Part shown: positions 25,590 to 34,714 of the stretch, piece after piece | Layout: each line of letters begins with the position of its first letter | Numbering within the stretch: position 1 is the stretch's first letter | Source of the DNA: Nitrospirota bacterium | GTDB taxonomy: Bacteria > Nitrospirota > Thermodesulfovibrionia > Thermodesulfovibrionales > UBA9159 | Direction: 5' to 3' | DNA: 64,000 nt | Assembly (NCBI GenBank): GCA_021790195.1 | Contig: JAJYIF010000013.1 | Span: 28,264-92,263 of the forward strand | Notes under the pieces: model-generated | Databases searched by the model: none | The model's input: only the letters and a program-made list of their open reading frames with translations | What the model was told of the DNA's origin: nothing | Program-made: the position numbers and the translations under genes

Positions 25590-26744
25590 TTAGTACCGTA
25601 CCGTTTTCTTTTTCTTCTTCTTGTTCTCGTACATCTTCGAGTCGGCCTCGCTCAGGGCTGACTGAATATCACAGCTCTGCGTGCAGGTCGCACAACCGGT
25701 GCTGATCGACATGACACAACCGAGCCTGCGGCCTTCTTCACTGTTCCATCTCTCGATCGATTCCTGCAGGCGCTTCATCATATGCGCCGCTTCCTGGCAG
25801 CCGGCCTTTGTCATAAGAACCAGGAACTCATCGCCGCCGAACCTGAAGGCAAGGTCCTCTCTACGGGCCGCCTGTTTGATAAGCTGCGCCGCATCCGTGA
25901 GGACCTTGTCGCCGGTAAGGTGGCCGAGCGTGTCATTTATGCTCTTGAAATCGTCCAGGTCCATCATAATGAAGGAGAGCCTTTCGAGCCTCCTGTCCGC
26001 CCGGGATATCTCTCTCTCGATGATCTCATTGAAAAGATGCCTGTTGTAGAGACCCGTAAGAGGGTCGATGATGGCAAGGTTATGAAAAGATGCCGCCTTC
26101 TCCTGCAGGTGGTAAATGAGGACATCTATGTTCTCATAGAGGCGCCTCAGGGGATCTTGTGAGATTATATGAAAGACGTCGCACTTCAGGCAGCTGCCGT
26201 ACTTTTTGGCGAAGTCGCCGTGGGTCTCTGCCCTGCACATAGTGCCGGACTGGAGCCAGCAGCGATAATCGGCGCTGTCATAAGAGATGCAGTCTTTATT
26301 TGCGCAGCCTTTTATCTCCCTGCATCTTAGAGGTTCGAAGTCCTGGCGCAAACTGCTCCACGGCCCGATAGCTGTCGAGCGGGACTCGATCGAGTTCTTT
26401 ATAAAGCCCTCGATATCATCGTTCAGGCGGCCCAGGAAGCTGTCTACAAGGCATAGAAGACCCGCCATGTAATAGCCGTTTCCGGCCTCGGCGACCCACC
26501 GGACCGACGCTTTTTGAAAGAAGGAAGGGAGCAAGGCGTTTCTGATTATTATCCTGTCGTCCACTCTGAGAGGGCTGTCGGCGCGGACACATAGTCCGGA
26601 GGCGCTGATATTGACCATGTGTCCGTTGAGCACCCCGTCCCGGGTATGGATATCCAGGCCGAACTCCGCAGGCGCGGAAAGCTCATGACGGACACCTCTC
26701 CTTCGCTCGCAACCCGTGTGCGCTTTTGATCTCGCTTCTCCCAA
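25590..26744 (-). CDS. PilZ - two-CW-like - GGDEF diguanylate cyclase
   Basis: 384 aa, apparently from TTG 26744 (start uncertain). PilZ domain at about 12-110 (ERRRGVRHELSAPAEFGL, MVNISASGLCVRA). The middle carries the eight-cysteine segment CREIKGCANKDC...CW...CRAETHGDF...CLKCDVFH, found between sensor modules in several anaerobes. The C-terminal GGDEF domain is active-looking (AFRFGGDEFLVLM, ending in the usual VSISTGCA) but its last strand has CATCTQSC. Makes c-di-GMP and may be feedback-controlled through PilZ, opposing the EAL enzyme at 16248-17207. Confidence 0.9.
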   Translation of the reverse strand: MGEARSKAHTGCERRRGVRHELSAPAEFGLDIHTRDGVLNGHMVNISASGLCVRADSPLRVDDRIIIRNALLPSFFQKASVRWVAEAGNGYYMAGLLCLVDSFLGRLNDDIEGFIKNSIESRSTAIGPWSSLRQDFEPLRCREIKGCANKDCISYDSADYRCWLQSGTMCRAETHGDFAKKYGSCLKCDVFHIISQDPLRRLYENIDVLIYHLQEKAASFHNLAIIDPLTGLYNRHLFNEIIEREISRADRRLERLSFIMMDLDDFKSINDTLGHLTGDKVLTDAAQLIKQAARREDLAFRFGGDEFLVLMTKAGCQEAAHMMKRLQESIERWNSEEGRRLGCVMSISTGCATCTQSCDIQSALSEADSKMYENKKKKKKTVRY

Positions 26745-26971
26745 AACCGTTTTTTATAGCACCCTCATTCCAAGAAAGTCAAGCGAAATTTGATTATTGT
26801 GTCAAGGCAAGACTTAATCGTCGTGCCGCCGGCAGAAGAGGAGAGTAGAGCCAGGCCTTCAGAGGTCTGCTAAAATGGTACAAAAAGGGGATTTACATTA
26901 AGGTGTCGAAACAAGAAAGCTTTGAGCCGCACCTGCTCATATTTTATTAATAAGTGGGTTGATAGGGTAAT

Positions 26972-27106
26972 ATGGGACTTTTTGAGGTCAATACGGAAGA
27001 GAGCTTGATTACCTTGATTCTGGTGCTATTGCTGGCCGCGGCAGCAGCAGGCCTTGGCCCGTATATCCTGAAGCTGTTTGAGCTGATAGAAGCCTTGTTT
27101 TCCTGA
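26972..27106 (+). CDS. Single-pass membrane micro-protein, 44 aa
   Basis: ATG 26972, 44 codons, ending two bases before the convergent phoR stop. A polar N-terminus (MGLFEVNTEES) leads into one strongly hydrophobic helix (LITLILVLLLAAAAAGLGPYILKLF). Upstream sequence has no strong ribosome site (TAGGGTAAT). Plausible micro-protein; no recognised family. Confidence 0.45.
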   Translation: MGLFEVNTEESLITLILVLLLAAAAAGLGPYILKLFELIEALFS

Positions 27107-27108
27107 GA

Positions 27109-28899
27109 TCAGGCCTCGCCCGGCAGCTCCACCGGCGCGAGAATCCGCACTATCGTTCCACGTCCCTGCATGCTCTCGATCTCCATGTTCCATCCATGCG
27201 CTATCACTAGGTGTTTCACAATCGCAAGGCCGAGACCGGTGCCTCCAAGTTCCCTCGATCTTGCCCTGTCGACGCGGTAGAACCTCTCTCCGAGTCTGGG
27301 CAGGTGTTTTCTTGCGATCCCTATCCCTGTGTCCTCGACCGAGATTTCCATCCTTGGGCCTTGTCCTGCGTCAGGGGCTTCCGTTTCGCTCCGAACGCGT
27401 ATCGTCACTCCCCCTTCTTCGGTGAATTTGATGCCGTTGTCCACGAGGTTGAGCAATATCTGGATCAACTTGTCCCTGTCCGCAAGGATCGAGGACACCC
27501 CGGGTGAAACAGTTTTTCTCAGGTATAATCCCTTTGCCGACGCCTTGTCCCTGAGGGTAGTCAGTACCGTGTCTATTACACTGTCTATGCGCATGCTCGT
27601 TTTCTCGACCCGTATGTCTCCCATCTCTATCCTCGAGAGGGTCAAGAGGTCCGTCACGAGAGTATTCAGTCTCTCGCTGTGGTTTCTTATGGTTTCGAGG
27701 AATCTCCCGGCGTTCTCCCTGTCGTCTATCGCGCCGTCGAGGAGCGTTTCGGCAAAGCCCTTGATGGCAGTTATCGGCGTCCTGATTTCATGCGAGACAT
27801 TGGCTACAAAGTCCTTCCTCATCTCCTCGAGATGCCTGAGCCGTGTTATGTCGTGAAGAGTCATCACTACTCCTGAGAGCCTTTCCTGCACCGAATGGGA
27901 ATAAAAAGGAGAAGCTGTCGCAAGGAGATAGATTTCCCTCGGATGCGAGATCGATATCTCCCTCGAAACCGGCTCTGCTTTTGCGAGCACCTCTTCGATC
28001 ACCTCCATCAGGTCCGCATTCCTCAGGGTCTCGGCCGCCGTCTTTCCCTCAACCACTGAGTCTTTCGCGGCGAAAGTCATCTTGAGCGCTTCATTGCAGA
28101 GGAGTATCCTCTTTTTATTGTCGATGACAATGAGCCCCTCGGAGAGGTTCCTCAGGATCGCCTCTATCTTGTCCTTCTCGTCTTCGCTTTGCCTGAGCCT
28201 GGTCTTTAGCTCGTCCGCCATATTGTTGATGTCTTTTGCCAGCTCGCCTATCTCGCCTTTCTCTTTCAGGAAGAGCCTTTTCCCCAGACGGCCGTCTGCT
28301 ATCTCTCTCGAAAAGGCCGCGATCTCTTCGATCGATTTCGTTATCTTCCGCGTCTGGAAGAGGCCCATGAGGATCGCGACGAGAAGCGCGGCGAACGATG
28401 CCAGGAACATCCTGACGCGGGTGGCGGCCACGGCAGCCTCCACATCGCTCAGGGGCAGCGACAACCTCAGGAAGAGCCGTTCCTGGCCTCTGTCGACCGG
28501 GATGGCCAGATAGAGAAGGTTCTTTCGAATTGTGTGGCTGAACCTGATAGAGCTTCCGCTCCCGGCAATGGCCGCGTCCCTGATCTCGGGCCTGCCTGCA
28601 TGGTTTTCCATTCTTGAGGAGAGTTCGTCAGAGTCTCCGAGCACACGTCCGGAGTTGTCCACTATAGTGATCCTAGCCCCGGTCTTTTCCTTATACTGCT
28701 TGCAGAAACCGTCCAGGTCCTGCGCGGGGAAGGGTATGCGCTCGGCGATGAGATCAGCCTGTATCAGCAGGCTTTCCCTCAATTCCGAGATGTGGCTGCT
28801 CTTCACGACGTCGGAGAGATAGAGCTCAAGGAACAGGAACAAAAGCGGCGCGATAATGAGGTAGGAGACGAGGGTCCTCTTGAAGAGGACCCGCTTCAT
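27109..28899 (-). CDS. phoR: Phosphate sensor histidine kinase PhoR
   Basis: 596 aa: helix 8-28, periplasmic part to about 160, second helix about 165-185, HAMP, PAS (EAILRNLSEGLIVIDNKKRILLCNEAL), HisKA (FVANVSHEIRTPITAIKGFAETLL) and HATPase (NLVDNGIKFTEEG, VEDTGIGI, LGGTGLGLAIVKH). Overlaps phoB by four bases. The PAS-HisKA layout and linkage to PhoB fit PhoR, which with PhoU and Pst reads phosphate supply. Its periplasmic domain is larger than in enterobacterial PhoR, as usual outside that group. Confidence 0.9.
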   Translation of the reverse strand: MKRVLFKRTLVSYLIIAPLLFLFLELYLSDVVKSSHISELRESLLIQADLIAERIPFPAQDLDGFCKQYKEKTGARITIVDNSGRVLGDSDELSSRMENHAGRPEIRDAAIAGSGSSIRFSHTIRKNLLYLAIPVDRGQERLFLRLSLPLSDVEAAVAATRVRMFLASFAALLVAILMGLFQTRKITKSIEEIAAFSREIADGRLGKRLFLKEKGEIGELAKDINNMADELKTRLRQSEDEKDKIEAILRNLSEGLIVIDNKKRILLCNEALKMTFAAKDSVVEGKTAAETLRNADLMEVIEEVLAKAEPVSREISISHPREIYLLATASPFYSHSVQERLSGVVMTLHDITRLRHLEEMRKDFVANVSHEIRTPITAIKGFAETLLDGAIDDRENAGRFLETIRNHSERLNTLVTDLLTLSRIEMGDIRVEKTSMRIDSVIDTVLTTLRDKASAKGLYLRKTVSPGVSSILADRDKLIQILLNLVDNGIKFTEEGGVTIRVRSETEAPDAGQGPRMEISVEDTGIGIARKHLPRLGERFYRVDRARSRELGGTGLGLAIVKHLVIAHGWNMEIESMQGRGTIVRILAPVELPGEA

Positions 28900-29600
28900 C
28901 CTTCATCGGCGAAGAAATATCCGACGCCCCTCAGGGTCTTGATGTACTCGGGATTTGCCGGGTCATCTTCTATCTGGGCCCTCAGTCTTCTTATATGTAC
29001 ATCGACTGTCCTCGGTTCTACAAAGGCCTCGTCGCTCCAGACCGCATCGAGGAGCTGCTCCCTGCTGAATACCTTCCCTTTTCTTTCGAGAAGATAAAGG
29101 AGGAGCTTGAACTCGGTAGAGGTGAGCTTTACGGGCCTGCCGCTTATGGAGACTATATAGCGCTCCTTGTCCACTTCGATCCTCCCGGCCTTGAGCCTGC
29201 GCTCTTCGGGAGCTTTTTCGCGCGATCTCCTCAAGACAGCCTTTACTCTCGCAATCAGCTCCCTCGGGCTGAAGGGTTTTGTAATGTAATCGTCTGCGCC
29301 CATCTCGAGGCCGAGGACCTTGTCTACTTCTTCTCCCTTCGCAGTGAGCATAATAATTGGAAGGCCGGCGGTCGCAGGGTCTTTCCTGAGAAGCCTGCAT
29401 AACTCCATGCCCTGTATTCCGGGCAGCATGAGGTCAAGGATCAACAGGTCGTATTTCTTGTCCCTTATTTTCGTTAGCGCTTCTCTGCCGTCAGACGCCG
29501 ATTCAACAGCGAAGCCTTCTCTCGACAGGTTGTAGGAGACAAGCTCTGCAAGATCGGCCTCGTCATCCACCACTAGCACGCTTAATCTGTTTGTCATCAT
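28896..29600 (-). CDS. phoB: Phosphate response regulator PhoB
   Basis: 234 aa from ATG 29600, six bases after AAGGA. Receiver domain with VVDDEADLAEL, phospho-Asp in DLLILDLMLPGIQG, Thr in MLTAKGEE and Lys in ITKPFSPREL. OmpR-type winged helix: VKLTSTEFKLLLYLLERKGKVFSREQLLDAVW and RTVDVHIRRLRAQIEDDP. Predicted to bind the 11-bp-spaced repeats at 13934-13973. Divergent from the LysR gene at 29673. Confidence 0.92.
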   Translation of the reverse strand: MMTNRLSVLVVDDEADLAELVSYNLSREGFAVESASDGREALTKIRDKKYDLLILDLMLPGIQGMELCRLLRKDPATAGLPIIMLTAKGEEVDKVLGLEMGADDYITKPFSPRELIARVKAVLRRSREKAPEERRLKAGRIEVDKERYIVSISGRPVKLTSTEFKLLLYLLERKGKVFSREQLLDAVWSDEAFVEPRTVDVHIRRLRAQIEDDPANPEYIKTLRGVGYFFADEG

Positions 29601-29672
29601 CGCGAATCCTTTTTTATTATAAGCTATTTTGAGGGAGGCGGAGAGACCTTTCATCTGTTAGAATAGGCGCAT

Positions 29673-30554
29673 ATGGATGTGCACCATCTGAAGGTATTCG
29701 CGGCGGTCTTTAAGCATAAGAGCTTTTCGAGGGCGGCCGAAGAGCTTCGGCTGACACAGCCGACCGTGAGCGATCATATCAGGGCGCTCGAAGAGGAACT
29801 GGACTGCAGACTCTTCGACAGGCTGAGCAGGCGGATAATCCCGACAAAAGAAGCGGTGCTGCTCATCGGGAGGGCTCAGGAGGTCATCGAGAAGATCGAA
29901 GGCATAAGGGACCTTCTTGGCGAAGTCAGGAAGGACCTTAGCGGACAGCTCATTATCGGCGCAAGTACGATCCCGGCAAGTTACATCCTTCCCGAATTTA
30001 CCGCGTTATACAGGGGAAAACACCCCGGCGTTCTTTTTGAGGTGGTCGTTTCCGATTCGCGTGGGATAGTGGAGCAGGTCGCAAATCACGAGCTTCTCCT
30101 GGGCTTAGTGGGGGCCAAGCTCGATAGCGGACAGGTGCGGTTCAGCCCTTTCCTTGACGACGAGCTGGTTGCGGTCGCGGCCCCCTCCTTGATAAAGAAG
30201 AGGGGTGTTGCCCTCAGGGAGCTCGCTGAGTTTCCAATGGTGGTACGCGAGCAGGGATCCGGCACCAGAAGGGAGTTCGAAAAGATACTCATAAAGGAGG
30301 GCATCGATCCGCAGCGTCTCAGCATTGTGGGAATATTCGGTTCTACCGATGCGGTCAAGCAGGCAGTAAAGGAGGGCATGGGCATTTCAATTATATCTCG
30401 GAGGTCCGTCAAAGACGAGCTGAAATGCGGGCTGCTCAGGGAGATAAAGATCAAAGATGCGGACATGAGCCGGCGGTTCTATATAATCACCCACCGCAAG
30501 CGGACTCTTCCACTTTTGTATAAGACGTTTGTTGAATTTCTGCTTAAACAATGA
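29673..30554 (+). CDS. LysR-family regulator, type linked to selenium metabolism
   Basis: 293 aa. N-terminal HTH (FKHKSFSRAAEELRLTQPTVSDHIRALEEELDCRLFDR) and a complete LysR effector domain. The overall sequence resembles the LysR group annotated as selenium-metabolism-associated; this is from memory of the family and not certain, a CysB/CbbR-like sulfur regulator being the alternative. It is divergent from phoB. A 49-bp copy of its HTH coding region recurs 1 kb downstream (30794-30842). Confidence 0.8.
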   Translation: MDVHHLKVFAAVFKHKSFSRAAEELRLTQPTVSDHIRALEEELDCRLFDRLSRRIIPTKEAVLLIGRAQEVIEKIEGIRDLLGEVRKDLSGQLIIGASTIPASYILPEFTALYRGKHPGVLFEVVVSDSRGIVEQVANHELLLGLVGAKLDSGQVRFSPFLDDELVAVAAPSLIKKRGVALRELAEFPMVVREQGSGTRREFEKILIKEGIDPQRLSIVGIFGSTDAVKQAVKEGMGISIISRRSVKDELKCGLLREIKIKDADMSRRFYIITHRKRTLPLLYKTFVEFLLKQ

Positions 30555-30654
30555 TCTACCGCTTATTCCGCCGGTTTTGCGCTGTGATGGCCGCAGTTCA
30601 AGGTTGTTTTCCTCAGGTAAGCCCTTATCCACAAGTTATTACCGTGCGATCAGA

Positions 30655-30799
30655 GTGTCTTTAAGTGTCGATGGAAAAGGTAGTGTGAATGCAGATGGCT
30701 GTGAGGCGATTGACCGTGGAAATGAATATGTTCATGAATGAGGTTGACCTTAAGCAGCAGCTCTTCATCTTTTAAGATGTCTTCGGAAGCGCCGAGCTT
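30655..30799 (-). pseudogene. Relic of the 3' end of a nikO/cbiO-like gene
   Basis: The frame encodes LGASEDILKDEELLLKVNLIHEHIHFHG and a His-rich end (HSHLHSHYLFHRH). This is clearly homologous to the C-terminus of the nickel transporter ATPase at 33898-34707 (ILADEDSLLNANLIHEHVHYHG, HRHSHFLFHKH). The ATPase core is absent, so it is a decayed second copy or a recombination scar. Confidence 0.7.
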
Positions 30800-30842
30800 T
30801 TCAAGGGCGGCCGAAGAGCTTCGGCTGACACAGCCGACTGTC
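30794..30842 (+). repeat. Partial duplicate of the LysR HTH coding region
   Basis: 49 bp matching 29720-29768 at all but two positions and encoding the same SFSRAAEELRLTQPTV. It is fused end to end with the cbiO-like relic on the opposite strand, marking a past recombination. Confidence 0.8.
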
Positions 30843-30937
30843 AGATACGAATCGTCGAGACGAGTTCCAGCCATTCAGGAATTGCTCGCATCAATCGCCC
30901 CCCTCGGAACAATACGTTTCGGCACAGATACTCCACT

Positions 30938-31999
30938 TTAGAATACATAACGCACGCCTACAGAGGTTGTGTAGTGTGGCGCAAGTTGTACCCCATTCAA
31001 ATGCTGATATACGGGCACTTGGACGAAGCCGTACAGCGAAAATCTGTTGCTGACTGGTACGTCCATACCAGGGCTGAGATACAGCAATGTTCCACCGGTA
31101 CTGACTGTATCAGCGTTCGCACCGGAATCGCGCTCGACAACGCGGAAATTAAGCTGAAGCTGAGGGGAAAAGCCGGAAAAGCCCAGGTATCGCAAACCCG
31201 CGTTGAGGTTGACGCCGTCGCCTGGTCTGTACTGATCTTTCGAATAGAGCGCTGCCTGGAAAAGCGCCTGCGCAAAGTAACCCACGTTAGCACTCAAGAT
31301 ATTAGTATAATATGCACCGACTATCATATCTGTTGTGCCAGTACCCGGTTGCAAACCGCGGTCAATAGGAACCTGGCCAGGCGCGGTGGGGTCAGTCGAC
31401 GTTGCTGTTAGGGTATGACTACCGGTCGGCAGCTTGACCCCAAGAAGGACACCAAGGGTACTGCACCCCGGAATAAAGCCTTGATAGCGCCCGATTACCT
31501 TTATATCGCCAAAACTATCAGTATGTGAGCCGTATTGCCCTCCCCCGGGTCCCGGAGTGATCCCGTCCGACGCCGTTCCGAGTGTACTATGGTTGCGATC
31601 AATAAAGGGGATTTGAATATTGACTCCCCAGTCTGGGCTCTTGCTGTAATCGAGACCCAGTGTAAAATAATTGTTTATGGTGTATTTTTCCACTTCCTGG
31701 GGGCTGCCGTTGTTTACGATCTTGCTGGCGTCAACGGGCGAAATAGTTCCAGTCCCGCTACGCAGTTGGTTCTGATTCAGAAAGTCCCAGCGCAAATCCA
31801 GCCTTATTCCCGGGGTGTAAGCAAACTGCAGGTTTTCCCAATCCTGACTCAATGTGCAGCCACAGCTTGCACAAGCCGTGACATCCGACGAATTCATCAA
31901 AATGATAATTGCAGCCAGACCAAGCATGGCTGCGCCGTCAAACAATTGCCGCACAAATCTCCACTTGACGACACGATAAGCTACATTTCTTCCTTGCAC
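30938..31999 (-). CDS. Putative outer-membrane beta-barrel protein
   Basis: 353 aa. A basic N-terminus and hydrophobic stretch (GAAMLGLAAIIILMNSS) act as signal, followed at once by CASCGCTLSQDWENL. The rest is a series of amphipathic beta strands ending in an aromatic (GVRYVF), as in barrels. Proteins with this CxxCGC start are found in metal-reducing and sulfur bacteria, but their role is unknown. It is separated from the TatA gene by 76 bases and may follow a different promoter. Confidence 0.75.
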   Translation of the reverse strand: MQGRNVAYRVVKWRFVRQLFDGAAMLGLAAIIILMNSSDVTACASCGCTLSQDWENLQFAYTPGIRLDLRWDFLNQNQLRSGTGTISPVDASKIVNNGSPQEVEKYTINNYFTLGLDYSKSPDWGVNIQIPFIDRNHSTLGTASDGITPGPGGGQYGSHTDSFGDIKVIGRYQGFIPGCSTLGVLLGVKLPTGSHTLTATSTDPTAPGQVPIDRGLQPGTGTTDMIVGAYYTNILSANVGYFAQALFQAALYSKDQYRPGDGVNLNAGLRYLGFSGFSPQLQLNFRVVERDSGANADTVSTGGTLLYLSPGMDVPVSNRFSLYGFVQVPVYQHLNGVQLAPHYTTSVGVRYVF

Positions 32000-32075
32000 C
32001 TGAAACCTCCCATTTCTTATTGTCTGTTTTAAATATCTTTTGGTTGATAACTTGAGATATAAGGCTCATTCGTCC

Positions 32076-32351
32076 CTATGAAACGCTCTGCTTGGAAGCG
32101 GCTGCAATTTCATCTGAGGCGGTCTTCTGTTTTGTCTCCATTGAGGCGGGAGATGTTATTTCTTTTGTTGTTTCCTTTTGTTCGGGGATAACATCAATAT
32201 CCCTGCTGGTATCCGACATAGCCTTCTTGAATTCCCTGATGCTTTTGCCAAGCCCTTTCCCCAGTTCAGGCAGTTTGCCGGGGCCGACGATAATTAGGGC
32301 TATAGCTAAGATTATGATCAAGTGCAGCGGTTGAAACAATCCTTCAAACAT
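32076..32351 (-). CDS. tatA: Twin-arginine translocase subunit TatA/E
   Basis: 91 aa. Membrane helix HLIIILAIALIIVGPGKLPELGKGLGKSIREFKKAM with the FGPGKLPE-type hinge (VGPGKLPELG), then a charged tail. Forms the protein-conducting assembly of the Tat pathway. It lies 92 bases downstream of a gene for a Tat-signal cytochrome, suggesting a dedicated extra TatA for that substrate. No tatC is visible here. Confidence 0.93.
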   Translation of the reverse strand: MFEGLFQPLHLIIILAIALIIVGPGKLPELGKGLGKSIREFKKAMSDTSRDIDVIPEQKETTKEITSPASMETKQKTASDEIAAASKQSVS

Positions 32352-32443
32352 GTGTCGCCTCCTAAGTATTTTTTAAAAAGCAGGACGGGGGCCATGCCCC
32401 CATCCTGATATAGGTTTTGAATCTGCAGTATCAAAATCCTTTA

Positions 32444-33256
32444 TTAATGTCCGCCTTTGAGCAGATCGAGCCCTGTGCCGAACTTGCCGCTTGTCTGCGG
32501 TATTTTGTCGCCATGGCAATCCGTGCAGTTGTTCTGGCTCGGAATCTCATTGGCCATAAAGGGCGCCTTTGTTTTGGGCTCGAACTTGCCGTCTGCCCAC
32601 AGGTTCAGATATTCAAGGGTCCTCATGCACATATCCGCCGCAACCCTGCCGCACCGGTCCATCTGCTGGGGACTCAGGAAGCCTACGCCCTCTTTCTTCA
32701 TCCACTTGCCGACGGAGAGGTGACAGACAGGGGAATCGCTGACACTTGTTGTCTTGATCTGAGCCTTCGGGTGATCGGGAACAAAAATCGGAAGCGCCGA
32801 AGTCGCATAGAAGTTGCAGACCTCATTCGCAATTTGTTCACCTATCTTCGGTCCAGCGCATAAAGTTGCCAGGACGCCCGACCCTATCAGAGTCCCGCAG
32901 GTTGCGCCCCAGCCGGCCGTTCCGCCATGGGCAAAACTTGTGAGTTCCATTGGGAAAGAATTGTATGGCCCTCCCACCTTCCTCCTGAGGATCTCGACCC
33001 CGCCGCTCAGAGCAGCAAAGCTGCAGAAGTGTTTGAACCAGTTGTCATGGGCGATATTGCCTGCTTCTTTAATCTCGGCAGCCGTAAATTTCTTATATGG
33101 CCACGGCAGTGTTGCATAGCTTGTTTTAGCGGCTTCAACTTTCGAAAGAAGACCGAGGCCTCCCATTGTCAGAGCTGCAACCCCGGCAATTCCCGCCGCG
33201 CCTTTGATAAGACCTCTCCTTGATACCTTTTCATCCAACATCTTGACGACATCCAT
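32444..33256 (-). CDS. Tat-exported split-Soret-type cytochrome c
   Basis: 270 aa from ATG 33256 (MDVVKMLDEKVSRRGLIKGAAG). The twin-arginine motif SRRGLIKG is at 12-19. The C_GCAxxG-like segment WGATCGTLIGSGV and single heme motif CTDCHG near 245 match split-Soret cytochrome c, a dimeric protein whose hemes give a split Soret band. Exact partner and substrate unknown. An upstream extension of the frame to 33433 is not used, since the Tat signal defines the start. Followed by tatA. Confidence 0.83.
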   Translation of the reverse strand: MDVVKMLDEKVSRRGLIKGAAGIAGVAALTMGGLGLLSKVEAAKTSYATLPWPYKKFTAAEIKEAGNIAHDNWFKHFCSFAALSGGVEILRRKVGGPYNSFPMELTSFAHGGTAGWGATCGTLIGSGVLATLCAGPKIGEQIANEVCNFYATSALPIFVPDHPKAQIKTTSVSDSPVCHLSVGKWMKKEGVGFLSPQQMDRCGRVAADMCMRTLEYLNLWADGKFEPKTKAPFMANEIPSQNNCTDCHGDKIPQTSGKFGTGLDLLKGGH

Positions 33257-33483
33257 TCTCACTACCTCCTCGGTGTTATGAAAGTTTCCGATGCAACGCA
33301 ACGGACGCTCATGCGTAGGGAACCTTGGGAAAAAGCTGGCTCCACTCAGGAGTTGTCTTTCAACAATTTCCGAAGTGGAGCCGAGTTTAAAGGGAGGAGA
33401 GCCTGAAAAAAGGACTCTCGCATACAGACACAAGGCCTATATGTACTTGAAAAACTTCGACTTGGCGACTTCGGAACTGTAGG

Positions 33484-33765
33484 TTAGAACCTGGGAGGGC
33501 GCTCTAATTGAAAAGATAGGATATCCAGTTCGGAACGCTGCTTTGACATCCCGGCAAAACCGACGAATTCCAGCGGGCATATTTTGCAGGGATGTTCATC
33601 AATGACAGGCATATGAGAATCAAGCGAAAGAGAAGACCCTGATGCATGACAAACGTCAAGAGTGACGATATATGCACCATTGTCTGCGAGCGAGATGTTT
33701 ATCGATATAGGCGAGAAAATGGCTGCCAAAAGTGAAAGAAGAATGATAATGCTCTTCATTCGCAT
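33484..33765 (-). CDS. Small exported protein with CxxC
   Basis: 93 aa. Signal peptide of 26-27 residues (IIILLSLLAAIFSPISINISLA). The mature part has DVCHASGSS and HPCKICPLEFVG, the latter CxxC placed like copper- or heme-delivery micro-proteins. It lies just downstream of, and codirectional with, no close gene; the nickel operon follows. Function unknown. Confidence 0.6.
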   Translation of the reverse strand: MRMKSIIILLSLLAAIFSPISINISLADNGAYIVTLDVCHASGSSLSLDSHMPVIDEHPCKICPLEFVGFAGMSKQRSELDILSFQLERPPRF

Positions 33766-33897
33766 GAGCTATTATTGCGAGCCTATTTCTGTTTGTCAAC
33801 CTCAAATTGTACCTTTAGAGTAGCGGTGAACTGGAACGGATTGAGGAATTAAATTTAGACGCATACAAGCGCGATACCATTATTCCCGTCTTGCTCT

Positions 33898-34707
33898 CTA
33901 ATGTTTGTGAAATAAAAAATGAGAATGCCTGTGTTTATGGATCGCCTGACCGTGATAGTGAACATGTTCGTGAATAAGATTTGCATTGAGCAACGAATCT
34001 TCGTCGGCCAGTATTTCGCCAGAAGAGCCGATCTTCACAATCTTGTGTTCTTCAGACAGGAGGGCAACTCGCATATGCAGCTCATCGACCAGCGAAAGGT
34101 CATGTGTCGCTATCACCAGAGTCTTTCCAGCGTCACTTAAGGCAAGCATCAGCTCGACGAGAAAAACCTGAGTTCTCGGGTCAAGGCCGTTTGTCGGCTC
34201 ATCGAGGAGTAACACTTCAGGATTCATCGTCAGGACCGATCCAATGGCGACTCGTTTCTTCTCACCTCCTGAAAGCATGTAGGATGGTCTATCTTTAAGA
34301 TTCTCGATATTCAGTATCTGCATGACCTCAAAGGCCCTGTCCATGGCCTCTTTCTCATTGATCTGCAACTGAAGCGGTCCGTAAAGGAGTTCATCAAGAA
34401 CGGTCGGACAGAATAGCTGAATGTCGGAATCCTGAAATACATAGCCAACACGCCCCCGGAAGAACCGCAGAAACTCCTTATCCCTAAAGGTCTTCTCTGA
34501 TACTTCGATCCCTCTGAAAAGATATTTACCGGCTGATTGTTGTAGCAGCCCGTTCATTATTTGAAGGAGAGTAGACTTGCCGCTTCCGTTTGCGCCGATA
34601 ACAGCAAACCTCTCCCCTTCTTTAATGTCAAGACTTATGCCGCAAACAGCGGGGATATTGCGGTAGTAGCTGTAACATATTTCTTCAAGACTTATGATAT
34701 CTTTCAC
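33898..34707 (-). CDS. nikO: Nickel/cobalt ECF transporter ATPase
   Basis: 269 aa. Walker A GANGSGKSTLL, Q-loop FQDSDIQLFCPTV typical of CbiO/NikO, signature LSGGEKKRVAIG, Walker B VLLLDEPTNGLDP. The C-terminus is His-rich (HEHVHYHGQAIHKHRHSHFLFHKH, broken here only in description), which can buffer Ni or Co. The operon with NikR beside it favours nickel. Last gene of the transporter operon. Confidence 0.9.
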   Translation of the reverse strand: MKDIISLEEICYSYYRNIPAVCGISLDIKEGERFAVIGANGSGKSTLLQIMNGLLQQSAGKYLFRGIEVSEKTFRDKEFLRFFRGRVGYVFQDSDIQLFCPTVLDELLYGPLQLQINEKEAMDRAFEVMQILNIENLKDRPSYMLSGGEKKRVAIGSVLTMNPEVLLLDEPTNGLDPRTQVFLVELMLALSDAGKTLVIATHDLSLVDELHMRVALLSEEHKIVKIGSSGEILADEDSLLNANLIHEHVHYHGQAIHKHRHSHFLFHKH

Positions 34708-34714
34708 AATAACC

